A stretch of DNA of 64,000 bases from Calliphora vicina. Its lineage: Eukaryota; Arthropoda; Insecta; Diptera; Calliphoridae. The stretch is taken from contig NC_088780.1 of NCBI RefSeq assembly GCF_958450345.1, positions 59,865,533 through 59,929,532 of the forward strand. The letters run 5' to 3'. A program made the position numbers and the translations under genes. The notes under the pieces are model-generated. The model was given only the letters and a program-made list of their open reading frames with translations. It did not search any database and was not told the DNA's origin. Shown here piece by piece: positions 47,055 to 58,977 of this stretch (positions are counted from its first letter, which is position 1; each line of letters opens with the position of its first letter).

Positions 47055-48698
47055 AGGTTATGAAAGTTTATTATGTAATTTCTTATTACCATAATTTTTG
47101 ATTGAATATTTCACTATTAACAATTTAAATACTTACCATCGTCATTATTATCCATAACTAATAGATTTAAAATGTTTTTTTTATTTACGTGTAACATGTG
47201 ACTCAAATAAAACAGTGTTGCCATAACCACAAAGTATTTGTAACCAAGTTTGATTAAAAAAATAACCAAAACGTTAAAAAAGTTACAACAAAAAATTTTT
47301 TTTTTAAAAAATATCAATTTTACACAGTTTTTTATACTTCAAGATACATTTTATGTGAAGATTTAAACATTTAGAATATTATGAAAATAAATTCTTAATA
47401 GTTTACTGAATGTAAATCTTTTAATTTATTTTAAAATGTACTTCATTTTGTCTAACCTCTACATGAAATACCTGAAATATCTTTTCAAATAGTGGCATAG
47501 ATTTTCAAATATTACACTTTTGCTGTGGTTTTGCTGAACATTTTTCATATTAATTATCTTATTTGCGTTACTGGCTACAGCAAGAAAACAATTTTATAAT
47601 TTTTATAAAATAAATTATTAAAATCATTTTTAATATTTGAATTGAAATATCATTGTGTTATGTAAATACAGTTTTATACAGATGTCTATATGCATACGAC
47701 ATTGGTAGTTTTTATTTGGGTATTTTTAATAAAATCTAAACCAATAGTAAAGGTTGAGCCTAGCTAAATATTAACAGAATTTTCGGAATACAACATTTTA
47801 TTTATCCTCAATAAAGCTAAAAGAAACATCCACCAGAATTATTATACTCAAAAGAATCATATGGTTACGTAGACCAGTTTAATGGTAAAAAAAATCATTT
47901 TCTATGCTGTATTACCCAATATTTAGAAGAAAAACACCAAAAAATAGGGTATGTAATGTGAATATAATAACAGCTATATTTAGAAAACGCGAGCTGACTG
48001 AAAAAAAACAAGTTTAACGTAGTACTGAGAAATAAAGTTTTTTTTAAAGGTATAGAGTTAGTGCAATAACTAGTGAATTTTTTTTAAAAATGTAAATATG
48101 TATTCCAATTAATTAGTGAAACTTATTTTATATAATTTTTTATACTCTAATTTTTAATTAAAGTCATATTAAGTTAAGTTATATCATTATTTTATTTATT
48201 TTTAATGTAAATAAGTATATGCATAGTGTTTTCATAACTGGAATGCAATAAAATATTTCCATTTTAATGCAAGAAGTAGAATTGGAAACATTATCATCTC
48301 TAATACACTAAATGGATAGAATTGGTAGGTATCATATGCGTGGCACGTTTTTTCCCGCACTGTGATAAGACAGCGATATCATATTCGATGAGTTTCAACT
48401 TCAAGATGATACGTTTGGGACACTTTTTGGATAGTAATTGTTGGCAGGGCTCTTACATGAAAATAATTCACATTTTAAATTTAAGTACTGGTTGAATATT
48501 ATTTCAATACAAATTTCATTGTCCATCCCTTGTTGGATATACGGAAATACATATTTTCAATTTGACAATAGAAGTTACGTAAAACATAATCTGAAGTTAC
48601 TTTATTATTGTTGTATAAACAAAAAATATGTATGAAATAAACATAATACATACATATACGTTTTGTTTGTCGAAATAAAGAAATATTATTAATAGGTA
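47055..48698. other. AT-rich sequence, nothing recognised
   Basis: Chance frames only (for example 48438-48635). Confidence 0.5.
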
Positions 48699-48864
48699 CT
48701 ATCGGGTAAAATACTTGTTTCTCGTGCGTTGTTCAGATAAGAATCCCATCCGCTACTTTGGTTACTGTTAGTTCGATTTATAACCCAAAATATCAAAAAT
48801 GTGCATCTTGAGAGCAAAGGACTCTTATCTGATCAACGTTTGAGCAACAAGTATAAGCCAATAG
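48699..48864. mobile_element. Short palindromic MITE with TA flanks
   Basis: CTATCGGGTAAAATACTTGT, then GTTCAGATAAGAATCC, is matched inverted by GGACTCTTATCTGATCAACG and ACAAGTATAAGCCAATAG. TA flanks both ends (48697-48698, 48865-48866). Confidence 0.6.
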
Positions 48865-48866
48865 TA

Positions 48867-51619
48867 TCAATCTATACTATTTGTGTTTTTTGAATAAACA
48901 GAACGAAGAGTTCTGTTCAGATCAGATTTCAGTGTAATTATATGGTTTTGTTTAAACAAAACACAGAAAATTAAACGGCTATTACAACAATTTAAAGCCC
49001 TTTGAGAAAATCAGTGGTTTTGACGACTGGTCAACATCTTTATGCACAATTTTGATGGTGGTAAAAAGTAAAGTAAAATATTCACAATTCCACAACATAT
49101 TGAGGAGTTCATTAAATATTTGAACTGTTTTCATTTGAATAAGTTTTTTATTTTCGAACTTTGGTAATTATTTTTGCCAAAAGGTTATTTTTAAAATTTT
49201 TTGTCGTAACTTCCATGAATATAAATGAAATTCAAAAAAACTATTTTATTTAACTTTGTTTGAGTTCAAAAACGGTTTTTCATTTAATATCCATTTTAAT
49301 ATTTACCTTCTTTTAGGTTAAAGGTCAGTACGCACTTCAAACGCAATTTAAGTTTCTAATTAGAAGTGTGTGTTTCTGTGGTATGCAGCAGAAAACTTAA
49401 TAAAATATTTATTATTTGTTTTTCCATTAAAATTTATGCTTAACAAAATAACTTACAGTTCATTTGTTTTAGAACATTGAGGTTAACTATTTTTTAGATA
49501 TATATTTTAAATATTTATATTTCACTTTATTGGTACCTATGTCCTCGCCTAAAGACTAGGCTAATATCTGAAGACAACTTATTAGAAAAGTGTCTCTAAA
49601 AAAATTGTATAGCATAACATCGATTCTTCTAATTTTGTAGAAAATTTATGACTAAATTTCTACTTATCTTTAAACTTGTATATATTCCAAAGTTTTGTAA
49701 TCAAAAAATTCGAAAATACTCAATATAGAACTTTTTAAACTTAACTTTTACTTTCAAAGGATAAAAAGCCATAAAATATTTTTTTCCAGCTAGATTCAAA
49801 TTTGGAACCACAGTCCAATCGAATGATTCAATTACATCCAAAGATTTTTTGATACTATCAACAGAAAATCAGTTGACATAGGATTTAAATTACGATTTAA
49901 ATAGCCAACATTTTGTCACCCCAAACAAAAATTGTAATTCGTTATTGAATAAACTTCTTATAAGTCAATACCATGTTTATCTAGAAAATTGCAATCTTCA
50001 AGTACTTAAATAAAAGACGCCGTAAAATATGCAATTATATTTATTTGGTCGTATTTACACTAGAACATTTCAAGAATTAATTATAAAATAGATAGGTTTG
50101 TGTCTTAAGTAAATCCAATCAAATAAGTATGTATGTATGTACATTAGTGTGTCCCAAAAAAGATTTGTTTCTTATTTTCATAGGTGCTGAAACATAATTT
50201 AAAAGCTTATAGGGTAAAGTACTTTTAAGATTTTTTCAGCTTTTTCGGAAGAGGTTTAGAGTTCGCTCAAGTCGAGTTTTTGCCAAAAATAAGGTTTGTA
50301 GGCCTTTTGTTGAGTTTTCTGCATAACTTTTTCAAACCAACGATTTTCTTTAATTTTTCGGAAACATTTTAAAAGAAAAATGTCCAAGCTTTATTTTGGA
50401 TTTGCAAAAACTATGGCGCATATTCATAAACGATCACCAAGTGTTGACTTTTTTAAGTACCTATTTAAGTTACTCACAATTGGTTACTTTCAGCACAATT
50501 AGTTAGCACTTAATCATGGGTAAAGTTATTACTAAATACCAACTACTAATAATACATGTATACAAAAAGAAAATAATCTAGAGATGTGTTTTTTTTTGTC
50601 AACAACATTCTATTGAAAAATTAAATTTTACATGCCCCTATTTTAATTGATTTACATACAAATTACAACTATAAATTTTGTATGTACTTTTTAGAGAACA
50701 AAAATAGTTTTTTAATAGCTTTATAAGCCTTTTAATTAATTACAATATATATCGATCGAAATATTATCGACATTTTGTTTTCTCTACATGTCAAAGCAGT
50801 AACTAAGCTAGTTATGAATTGTGAATAAGATCTACAACTATCTATGAACTATTTTTTAGTTTCTGTTTTACTAATTCCGACTTTAGATATGATTTATGAA
50901 TATACGCCTATTAGTTTTTGCAATGAATTGGCTTATTAAATTTATTTTAATAAATTTTGTAAATAACGCTTTATAACTTTTAAAACTTTATGAAAATGAA
51001 AAAACTAACAATGCAGTTTGAAAGATCAATTAATCTATAAAAATAAAAATCAATTGTCGTTCGTTGGTAATTGCATCAGTTGAAAACGGCCGGACCGATT
51101 TAAACAATTTTTTTATTAAGTGTTGGTCGTAGTCCTACTTAGGATTTTACGGAATAAAAAATTGACCACGCCCACTTTTTTCGATTTATCTAAAATCGGA
51201 AAACGGCTATTTGGCTAATTTGTTTTTAAATGTTCGTAGTAAAATTCGTAAGAAAAATTTACCACACCCAATTTTTTTCGATATATCTAAATGTTGGCAA
51301 TAGTCCACAAAAGTTTTTTATGCCAAATAATACGTCCACCTATCAAATGCTGTAAATATGTGACTAAAGGTAGTAACATGGCATCTGGAAAATGGTTGAT
51401 CGACTGTCATCTACAACATTGACCAGATTTTTGTGCCGGATTGATAAGTTTGGCCGAACGCTGCTATACTCCGAAATGCCAAGATATTATACTTGGAATC
51501 AATCGTCAAAGAAATTTCAACGCGGAAACAAGGCATTCCAGTTACAGGTTTTCCCCATTTATTTTCTAACGACACATTAGGCCCATCCGAGAAACGATAA
51601 GTGTTTTTATTTGCGTTGG
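48867..51619. other. AT-rich sequence, nothing firmly recognised
   Basis: About 2.7 kb without coding or clear repeat boundaries. The stretch 51055-51350 contains two related ~120-bp modules with GGCCGGACCGATTTAAA, ACCACGCCCACTTTTTTCGA and ACCACACCCAATTTTTTTCG. This is reminiscent of dispersed repeats, but the family is unknown. Confidence 0.45.
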
Positions 51620-52290
51620 CCAAAAATCGATTTTTTATATAAAAACTCACAATATAAGCTCACCACTAAGCGTTTAATCAAGAAAAGCAGCTCGATCTGT
51701 GATCACTCATATTTCTGAACAAAAATAGATTTTTTATATAAAAACTAAAAAATATCTAAATTCGCTAATAACTTGGCCAATAAGCGTTTAATCAAGAAAA
51801 ATGGTTCTGTGATCACTCATATTTCTGACAAAAAATCGATTATTTATATAAAAACCCAAAATATCTAAAATAGCTAATAACTTGGCCAATAAGCGTTTAA
51901 TCAAGAAAAGCAGCTCGATCTGTGAGCATTCATATTTCTGGCCAAAAATCGATTTTTTTTATATAAACACACAATATCTGAAATCTCTAATAACTTCGCC
52001 AATAAGCGTTCAATCCAGAAAAGCAGCCCGGTCTGTGATCACTCATATTTCTGAACAAAAATATATTTTTTTTATATAAAAACTAAAAAAATATCGAAAT
52101 TTGCTAATAACTTGGCCAATAAGCGTTTAATCAAGAAATGGAGCTCGATCTGTGATCACTCATATTTCTGAACAAAAATCGATTTTTTATATAAAAACTC
52201 GCAATATCTAAAATCGCTAATAACTTGGACAGTAAGCGTTTAATTAAGAAAAATGGCTCGATTTGTGTTCACTCATATTAGTCGGCACAA
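51620..52290 (+). repeat. Tandem array, about six units of ~111 bp
   Basis: The unit contains AAAATCGATTTTTTATATAA, AACTTGGCCAATAAGCGTTT, AATCAAGAAAAGCAGCTCGA and TCTGTGATCACTCATATTTC. Unit starts lie near 51622, 51721, 51830, 51942, 52057 and 52168. Units differ by a few substitutions and small indels. It ends where sequence of the 40.5-kb foldback family begins. Confidence 0.85.
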
Positions 52291-52299
52291 AAATATATA

Positions 52300-52765
52300 A
52301 TATTTCTCTATCATTCATTTAGAAATTCCAAATATTGCAAAATTATACCTTTGACCTTCACGATTTAAGTGTTAATGTTGCCCGGTTTTAGTAAAACGTT
52401 CAGAGTATATTTAAAATGATCTGGCCTTTAATATTCTTTATAGGCTTTACTTAAAGTTCGTAACAGTAAGAAAATTGCCTGAGACACGTTAATGGCCTGG
52501 TGAATTTTTAATAACTTTAAAATTTTTTAACCAATTTTTGTCTTTTATATCTCATTACAACGACAATTGTAAAAGTAATTTTTCAATGGCAAATTTTTTA
52601 CAAAAACTGAAAAAATAGCATTTTTCCCGAACTTTAGCCCTCGTCCGGCACGTCAATTTTTAACCGATGGAGCTCAAACTTTTGTCAAAATTTTTTTTAT
52701 ACTAACCTAACACAAAGCTGCCCATCGTTTTTTGAAACAGATGAGTGTTCAATTTTTCCATACAT
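52300..52765 (+). repeat. Arm fragment of the 40500-42609 foldback family plus MITE half-arm
   Basis: 52322-52480 matches one arm near 41740-41880 (CCTTTGACCTTCACGATTTA). 52480-52620 matches 42265-42440 (GAGACACGTTAATGGCCTGG). It then runs into the 11376-type arm (ACCGATGGAGCTCAAACTTT). The middle of the arm is deleted. Confidence 0.65.
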
Positions 52766-53513
52766 TGAAGGTCCACCTTAATATACATAAATGTGTTTGT
52801 TTACAATCGCAGGGACACAGAGAATACAGTATCATATATTGCAGTACAAATTTAATCGCACACATAATCGTCTTGAGTTTGTATATCAGTTGGACATCTT
52901 ATAGGAATGTAATGTGATATCTACACTACACGCACAGAGATTCACTAATGTTAATGTTATTTGTGACAATAGGGGTCCCTTAGTTTTTATATTTTCTAAT
53001 GTCACAAGTTCTGACATTTTTCTGCGCCACCTTAAAATCAAATATTTTAAATTTAAGCAAAAACGGATAACGTTAAGAGGATGCATATTTTATATTTTGC
53101 CCATAGATGTTTAAATATACTGTATATGTATATACATTTAATCAATGTTCAAATTGATTAAATGTTTATAAAGCAAAATGTGCATACGCATTTTTTTAAA
53201 ACTTTGAAAAATTTTAAAATTTATTATAAATGAGGCCTAAAATGTATACATTTTCTGACATCGATTACCCATTTTAAATTGATGCCAGGCTTCGAATAAA
53301 TTAATGCGAAAGAGCTTAATGCTAAAAATCTTAATTCGGGTATAAAAAACGTCAGCTATTCAATCAATCCATAAATCTATTCCCAACATCTAAATATTTA
53401 GTTTTATTCAAAGGCTTTTATTTAAATATAATTCATTCATCCTTGAATTAATTCATAATGGAATTAATTCATAACATAATTCATCAACCTTTTTAAATTT
53501 TTGTTAATTAATA
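52766..53513. other. AT-rich sequence, nothing recognised
   Basis: No gene or clear repeat boundary was seen. Confidence 0.45.
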
Positions 53514-53668
53514 TCGACGGCCCTGGAGCATTTGTATGAGCCATTTTAATAACTTAAACTCGAATGCTCCTTGGCTACGCCCACATAAATTCTTATCCCG
53601 ATCGGACCAGCCGTTTAGAAATGCCAGATTTACATATTTCCAAAAAATTTCGATTCCGACCCACTGTG
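53514..53668 (-). mobile_element. Transib-like end inserted in a mini-me repeat
   Basis: On the minus strand it starts CACAGTGGGTCGGAATCGAA and continues GGAAATATGTAAATCTGGCA and TTCTAAACGG, the same layout as the other ends of this family. It is followed on the plus strand by CAACG and then mini-me sequence CCAAACGAAACAAAACACC. The uninterrupted mini-me at 60665 reads CAACAACGCCAAAAGAAACA, so the junction lies exactly after CAACG. The other end was not found. Confidence 0.6.
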
Positions 53669-54139
53669 CAACGCCAAACGAAACAAAACACCAAAAAAAA
53701 ACAAAATACGCAAAGCAATGAAACCAACCCACATCCAAACATATGTTTTGTTGCTTTTTTGTCAACACACATCCAAACATACGTTTTGTGGCCTTTTTTG
53801 TCAAAGCATGCAATAAATTGACTTGATTTAAAACACATTCAACTTTTTTTGATGAAATTTTCAGAGGTTGTCTCGGATTTTTGCTCATATCTCCGTTATT
53901 TATGGACGGATTTTGCTGATTTTAAATAGGAAACTTCTTGAAAGCATGTCTGACAGAATTATTGAAGTTTTGGATACCGAAGATATCTGGGGTCTTCAGA
54001 AAATTGATTTCATCAGACAGACGGACAGACAGATGGACATGGCTTAATCGACTCCGCTATCTATAAGGAATATATATACTTTATAGGGTCGGAAAATTAT
54101 ATTGTGGAATTTACAAACGGAATTACAAACTTACATATA

Positions 54140-55005
54140 GAGTAAGTTCGGGTAATGTGGTATAGCTGCTTTTCTCTAAAACTAAGAGCATAGGAGTAGC
54201 GGTACCAAGCTTAAGAGTTTTATGATCTCAGAAAATTAACATTGCGTGAGTGTAATTCATTTTTGCAGGTCATGGAAATAGTCAGTTGTAAAAAATCAGC
54301 ATTATCTTGTGGTACACTTTTTTTTGTGATCTGTTAAAATTTTTTTTTTCTAAAATCATGTGTTTTAAACTTCATTAATTTAATTTCAAAGTCAAATGGC
54401 AATATTTTGCTATTGAAGAACATACATATGTAACAATATAGAATATTTAGTGTATATGTTTAATTTTATAATAATGTGGTATATCTAAAGAATTTCAAGC
54501 AAATAATATGCCAAAGAAATGTGAAGTATGAAAATATGTAGCGGAATATTTGAAGAATGCTATCTGAGCTATTAGAAACAACAAATGGAAATTTTTTTTC
54601 GCATCAGTCATGCAATGTCTCGTACGAAGCGAAGAATGTATTGAGGAGCTTCTGGTAAGCTTCGACAGCCGCCAACTTTAACCGAATCCATTGAAGATCA
54701 TTTAAATAAAATGCAACTCATTTACAAATTAAAATACTAGGCATCGGTTAAGATGCTTAGTATACAATATTAACATAACATGGTATACCACATTACCCGC
54801 CAATTTTTTCAATGGCTTGTTTATGAGCCTTTTCTCTTTTTCCCAAATTTCTCTAAAACTTGAACTTAAAAGACTTTTTTACTTTCATGGATGTAAACCT
54901 AACACTTGTAGTAGAACACCAGCTGAGAACTGTTCCAATCGAATTAAGATTTTAAGAATTATAGTCAAATAAAAAATAGGTATACCACATTACCCGAACT
55001 TACTC
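54140..55005 (+). mobile_element. pogo/Tigger-like element
   Basis: A perfect 25-bp inverted repeat begins GAGTAAGTTCGGGTAATGTG. TA duplications lie at 54138-54139 and 55006-55007, and the interrupted mini-me sequence is known from other copies. The GTAATGTGGTATA motif recurs internally near 54473 and (inverted) 54783. Coding remains at 54508-54720 resemble a pogo-group DNA-binding region. At 866 bp it is internally deleted. Confidence 0.75.
54508..54720 (+). pseudogene. Decayed pogo-like DNA-binding domain
   Basis: It starts M-P-K-K in one frame, then reads K-N-A-I-stop-A-I-R-N-N-K-W, comparable to the helical A-x-x-A-I-R-x-G region of psq-type domains in pogo/Tigger transposases. In another frame, near 54655-54705, it reads G-K-L-R-Q-P-P-T-L-T-E-S-I-E, like the basic-proline linker G-R-P-P-T-L-T-x-E of that group. 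At least two stops and a frame change break it. The DDE domain is absent. Confidence 0.4.
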
Positions 55006-55045
55006 TATATATCCTTCTCACGAAGGTGAAGGGTATAAAAACATG

Positions 55046-55200
55046 GATTCTTTAAATTAGAAATTCCAAATATTGAAAAAATTGACTTTTGACATTCACG
55101 ATTTAAGGTTTAACGTTTTCCAATTTTAGTAAAACTTTCAGAGCCTATTTTGAAATAACTGGACTATAATATTCTGTATAAATTTTACTTAAAATTCACG
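55046..55200 (+). repeat. Arm fragment of the 40500-42609 foldback family
   Basis: AGAAATTCCAAATATTGAAA, CACGATTTAAGG and GGACTATAATATTCTGTATA match the arm near 41730-41870. Confidence 0.6.
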
Positions 55201-55502
55201 TATGGAGAAAATATTAAAATTGTTACATGGTGTTCAAATTTTTAACGGTACTGTTTTATACCATGTACAATAATTCGACACGCCCCGGCAAAAACTTTAC
55301 TTACTTAGTAAGCCAGCAAGTAATATTGCAGCCAAGGCATAACTACTTATTATTTGACTGAAACACTACTTACCTTTGTTCGAGATTTTTAAAAAATTCA
55401 TGGGTCAAGCTTACAAATGTACTTACAATCATTTAAGAAATAAGTAGTAAATTCACAACAAGAATATGTAGCCAAAAAAAAAAACACAAAAAATATTGCC
55501 TT

Positions 55503-55580
55503 GTGTGGGAATCGAACAGTCACATTATTTGCTTGTGTTTGATAGTCAAGCTGCTAAATCACTGCTCCATGTACGAGTTA
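55503..55580 (-). repeat. tRNA-derived fragment 1
   Basis: The minus strand reads TTTAGCAGCTTGACTATCAA and later GACTGTTCGATTCCCACAC, with a near-consensus B box. The anticodon-like loop CTATCAA is shared with 25345-25425. No acceptor stem or CCA context was seen. Confidence 0.4.
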
Positions 55581-55662
55581 TTTTATTGTAAGTTAACAAT
55601 AGCTTTTAACATCAGCATATAAATGAGTATGAAATGAACAACAAAATTAATGGCTTTGACAG

Positions 55663-55720
55663 GTGGCGAACCACTAACCTCCCGTTTTCCAGTCAAACAC
55701 ACTAGATAGCTGTGCTAAAT
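55663..55720 (-). repeat. tRNA-derived fragment 2
   Basis: The minus strand reads GTGTGTTTGACTGGAAAACG, then GTTAGTGGTTCGCCACC. The GGTTCG start of a B box is kept, but the following bases diverge. Confidence 0.3.
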
Positions 55721-55863
55721 GCAAAAGTTCATTACCAACCTGTATAAAAATAAGTACTTATTCTATTAAATAAAATAATGTGCTGGGTAACCACCACTCA
55801 TTACAAAATAATGCATGAAATAACTAGTTGTCATTACAAAAATTCAGAAAATTTTTGCTGGGG

Positions 55864-57329
55864 CAGTCCTCCATATTCGAATTAATGGAAAAAACACACT
55901 ATTAAATATCTTACATTTTTACTCAACTTCTCGCTTGTGTTATTGAAACTGCAATTTTTATTCAAATTGGCAAACAAATATGAACGAAAAAATAGAATCT
56001 CTATTCATTCCTTTGTATTATTAATTCAATGATATTCGAAGTTCTTTAAAATTTAATAATTCGGATTAGATTGATTTTTTTCGTATTTGCGTGATAGATG
56101 GGTGCAAAATACCAAAAGTAAAATTCAAATTGTCTCACTCAGGATCTCATATTAAAGCAAATGACGCAAATACAAACTAATGCATTGAAAATAAAAAATC
56201 ATCACATTTGTTTCTACAGTAAATTACTAAATTTATAAAATCGCATTTAAATATAAGTCAAATCGTACAAAACCATTTAAAATTTAAGTTTTCATACAAT
56301 TATTAAAGATTTAAACAAATTTCAACGCCTTTTTGCGTAAATTACTAAGATAAATGAAAAACCGCCCCTTTCGTGCATACAATGGCCTTAAACAAATGTC
56401 GCACGAAACAATGTCAGTAGCATTTAGTAATAAAATAGAGAAAGAAGTAGATCCGTTTTTAAACTAATTTTCTTTTTTGTTCTTTTTTCGTTTTTTCATT
56501 TCACGCTCATGGCATGCCATTTATGTAGACATCAGACACACGCTTGCCATTTGATTCCATTACAAATTTGTTATAATGAGGTCAAAAATAAATTAAATAA
56601 AAAAATTATACAAAAAAACCATAAAAAAAATTAAAAAATATTTATGTATAAAGATCTCATTAAGCACAAGACGCACACCACACCCCTAACATTTTAACTT
56701 AGATAATTATTTAAGTGAAACTTTGTACAATGACTATGTATGTTTGAGTAGATACGAGCATAGTCTAAATACTTATGTAGATTAGTGATGTAATAAGAGT
56801 AGAAATTTTTCGAATAATCGATTAATAAATATATTTTATTTAGAATGCAATGACCCACAATTTTGCAGGCAGTTATATCTAATCATATATAGCGGTTAAG
56901 CCAGCCTTATTGTGTAAGGCGTTATTTAGATCCACAGTTTCGTACTAGAATAAAGAATATTCTTATACGAAACTGTCGATGATGCAAAACGCCAACGCGT
57001 TGTCAACATGTCGTTCTTTTATATTTTTTTCACTGGTAATAATTTTATTTATTTCCAACACAGTGTATAAAATAAAATGTTGAGCTTAATTCTGTTATTT
57101 TCCTATTTTTTAAAAAAAATCGTTTTTAAATCAGCAAATATAAGTTTTTGGTTAACATACGAGCAGATTTAAGAATGAAAATAATACATAATATATTCTT
57201 CGTAACATTATTGTTATTTTGCTTAACATAGACAAAAAGTGATCACGGTCACTGCTTAAAAGAACAGTGATTTATAAATCACTTTCACTGAGAACGACGT
57301 TCTTCAAAAATCACGGGATCGCTCATCTC
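55864..57329. other. AT-rich sequence, nothing recognised
   Basis: A small hairpin (CAGTTTCGTA...TACGAAACTG) lies near 56936-56977. No gene was recognised. Confidence 0.45.
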
Positions 57330-57530
57330 TACTCCGCTATCGATAAGGATTCAGAATATATATACTTTATAAAGTCGGAAAATTATATTGTCAAAATTGC
57401 AAACGGAATAACAAACTTATATATACCCTTCTCACGAGGGTGAAGGGTATAATAATAATGCATCCACAACAAAGGTGAAGGGTATTTAAGATTCGGCATG
57501 ACCGAATATAGCACTCTTACTTGTTTTTCA
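57330..57530 (+). repeat. mini-me/DINE-type terminal fragment
   Basis: CTCCGCTATCGATAAGGATT, ATATATACTTTATAAAGTCG and CTCACGAGGGTGAAGGGTAT match the tail of copies 4 and 5. They are followed by the inverse of the head (AAGATTCGGCATGACCGAAT then AGCACTCTTACTTG), so a tail and an inverted head abut. Confidence 0.65.
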
Positions 57531-57549
57531 TTATGAATTTCTTCTTATA

Positions 57550-58977
57550 TATGGGGGATTTCACGTCAAGTGAACCAACTTTTAAAATCGATGTCTTCCG
57601 ATCGGGATGAAATTTACACCAAGGTTAGACCTATTGGATAGTAATTCACACACAGTTTTCTCTGAGTTAGAGGGGGTCAAAATTTGACATTTTGACCAAA
57701 CATGTGATTTTTCTCATCCATGTAACTTATTACCTATTGTTCTTAGCAAAATGTGTTCCAAATAGTTTATATAGCTATTTCTTCAATCATTCGAAAAAAA
57801 ATAAAAAATTTTTAATATTTTTTTCCGAAATCAAAAACTTTTTTAACTTTTTTTTCAAAATGGGCCTTTTTTTCTTAAAATAAAGCTTAGAAATTTTCCT
57901 TGAAGACCTATTTGGTCGCTTAGTGGGAAGCGAGTTTGATATCTATCAAAAAAAATGTTTTGTAACTCAAAACATGCAATTTTTTTTTTTTTCAAAATGG
58001 ACACTTTTTTAGGTCTATTCCTTTAAGAGCTTTTTGGTCTCGTAGTGGGATGCGAGTGGAATATCTATCAAAATAAATATTTTGTAAGTCAAGACATACA
58101 ATTTTTGTGTTAGAACATTTATTTTGATACTATCCTACTCGCATCCCACTACGAGACCAAAAATCTCTTAAAGGAATAGACCTAAGCTTTCTTTTGAGCA
58201 AAAAAAAATTGCCAAAAAATCAAAATCAAAAGTTGTATATCTTGAGTTACAAAACATTTATTTTGCTATATATCCCACTCGCATCCCACTAAGCGACCAA
58301 ATAGATCTTAAAGGACTAGACACAAGCTTTCTTTTGAGCAAAAAAAATTTTTAAAAAAGGGCCCATATTGGAAAAAAAGTTTGATTTTGAAAAAAAAAAG
58401 TGAAAAATTGCATGTTTTGAGTTCCAAAACATTTATTTTGAAAGATATCCCACTCGCATCCCACTAAGCCACCAAATAGGTCTGCAAGGAAAATATCCAA
58501 GCTTTCTTTTGAGCAAAAAAAAAAAGATTAAAAAAGGGTCTATTTTGAAAAAAAAGTCAACAAAGTTTTTGATTTTGCAAAAAAAGTCAAAAATTGCTTG
58601 TTTTGAGTTACAAAACTTTTTTTTATAGATATCAAACTCGCATCCCACTAAGCGACCAAATAGGTCTTCAAGGAAAATATCTAAGCTTTATTTTAAGACA
58701 AAAAAAGGGCCCATTTTGAGAAAAAAAGTTAAAAAAGCTTTTGATTTCGGAAAAAAAATATTAACATTTTTTTATTTTTTTTTTCGAAATATTAAAGAAA
58801 ATGCTATATAAACTATTTGGAACACATTTTGCTAAGAACAATAGGTAATAAGTTACATGGATGAGAAAAATCACATGTTTGGCCAAAATGTCTTGTTGAA
58901 AAATTGTGTCTGAATTACTATCCAATAGGTCTAACCTTCATCCAGATCGGAAGACATCGATTTTAAAATCCCCCATA
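57550..58977. mobile_element. Foldback-type palindrome, copy 2
   Basis: It begins TATGGGGGATTTCACGTCAA and ends TTTTAAAATCCCCCATA. The arms carry CATCGATTTTAAAA, GATCGGAAGACATCG and the GTGGGATGCGAGT subrepeats. It is shorter and more diverged than 3169-5359, with fewer subrepeats; the turn point is near 58110. Frames 57692-57883 and 58433-58648 are arm translations. Confidence 0.7.

Larger units (their letters stand above)
53669..55037 (+). repeat. mini-me/DINE-type repeat, copy 4, interrupted
   Basis: It shares with the 60361-61736 copy the AACAAAATACGCAAAGC minisatellite unit (here about one unit plus a partial duplication). It also shares GAAATTTTCAGAGGTTGTCT, TTGCTCATATCTCCGTTATT, a short CAGACAGACGGACAGACAGA tract (54018-54040), ATGGCTTAATCGACTCCGCT and the terminal CTCACGAAGGTGAAGGGTAT. 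The pogo-like element 54140-55005 sits in the terminal region. Confidence 0.8.
55283..55863. mobile_element. MITE with CCCCGGCAAAAA ends, carrying tRNA-like stretches
   Basis: The left end CCCCGGCAAAAACTTT and the right end AAAATTTTTGCTGGGG are inverted matches. Inside are two minus-strand tRNA-like segments (55503-55580, 55663-55720). The target duplication was not resolved. Confidence 0.55.

Noticed and set aside
51620..52290. CRISPR-like or regulatory array
   Set aside because: Contiguous ~111-bp units with no spacer variation; a simple tandem repeat.
53508..53888. 126-codon minus-strand frame and overlapping frames on both strands
   Set aside because: They span a Transib-like end and a mini-me minisatellite unit; overlapping open frames on both strands reflect repeats.
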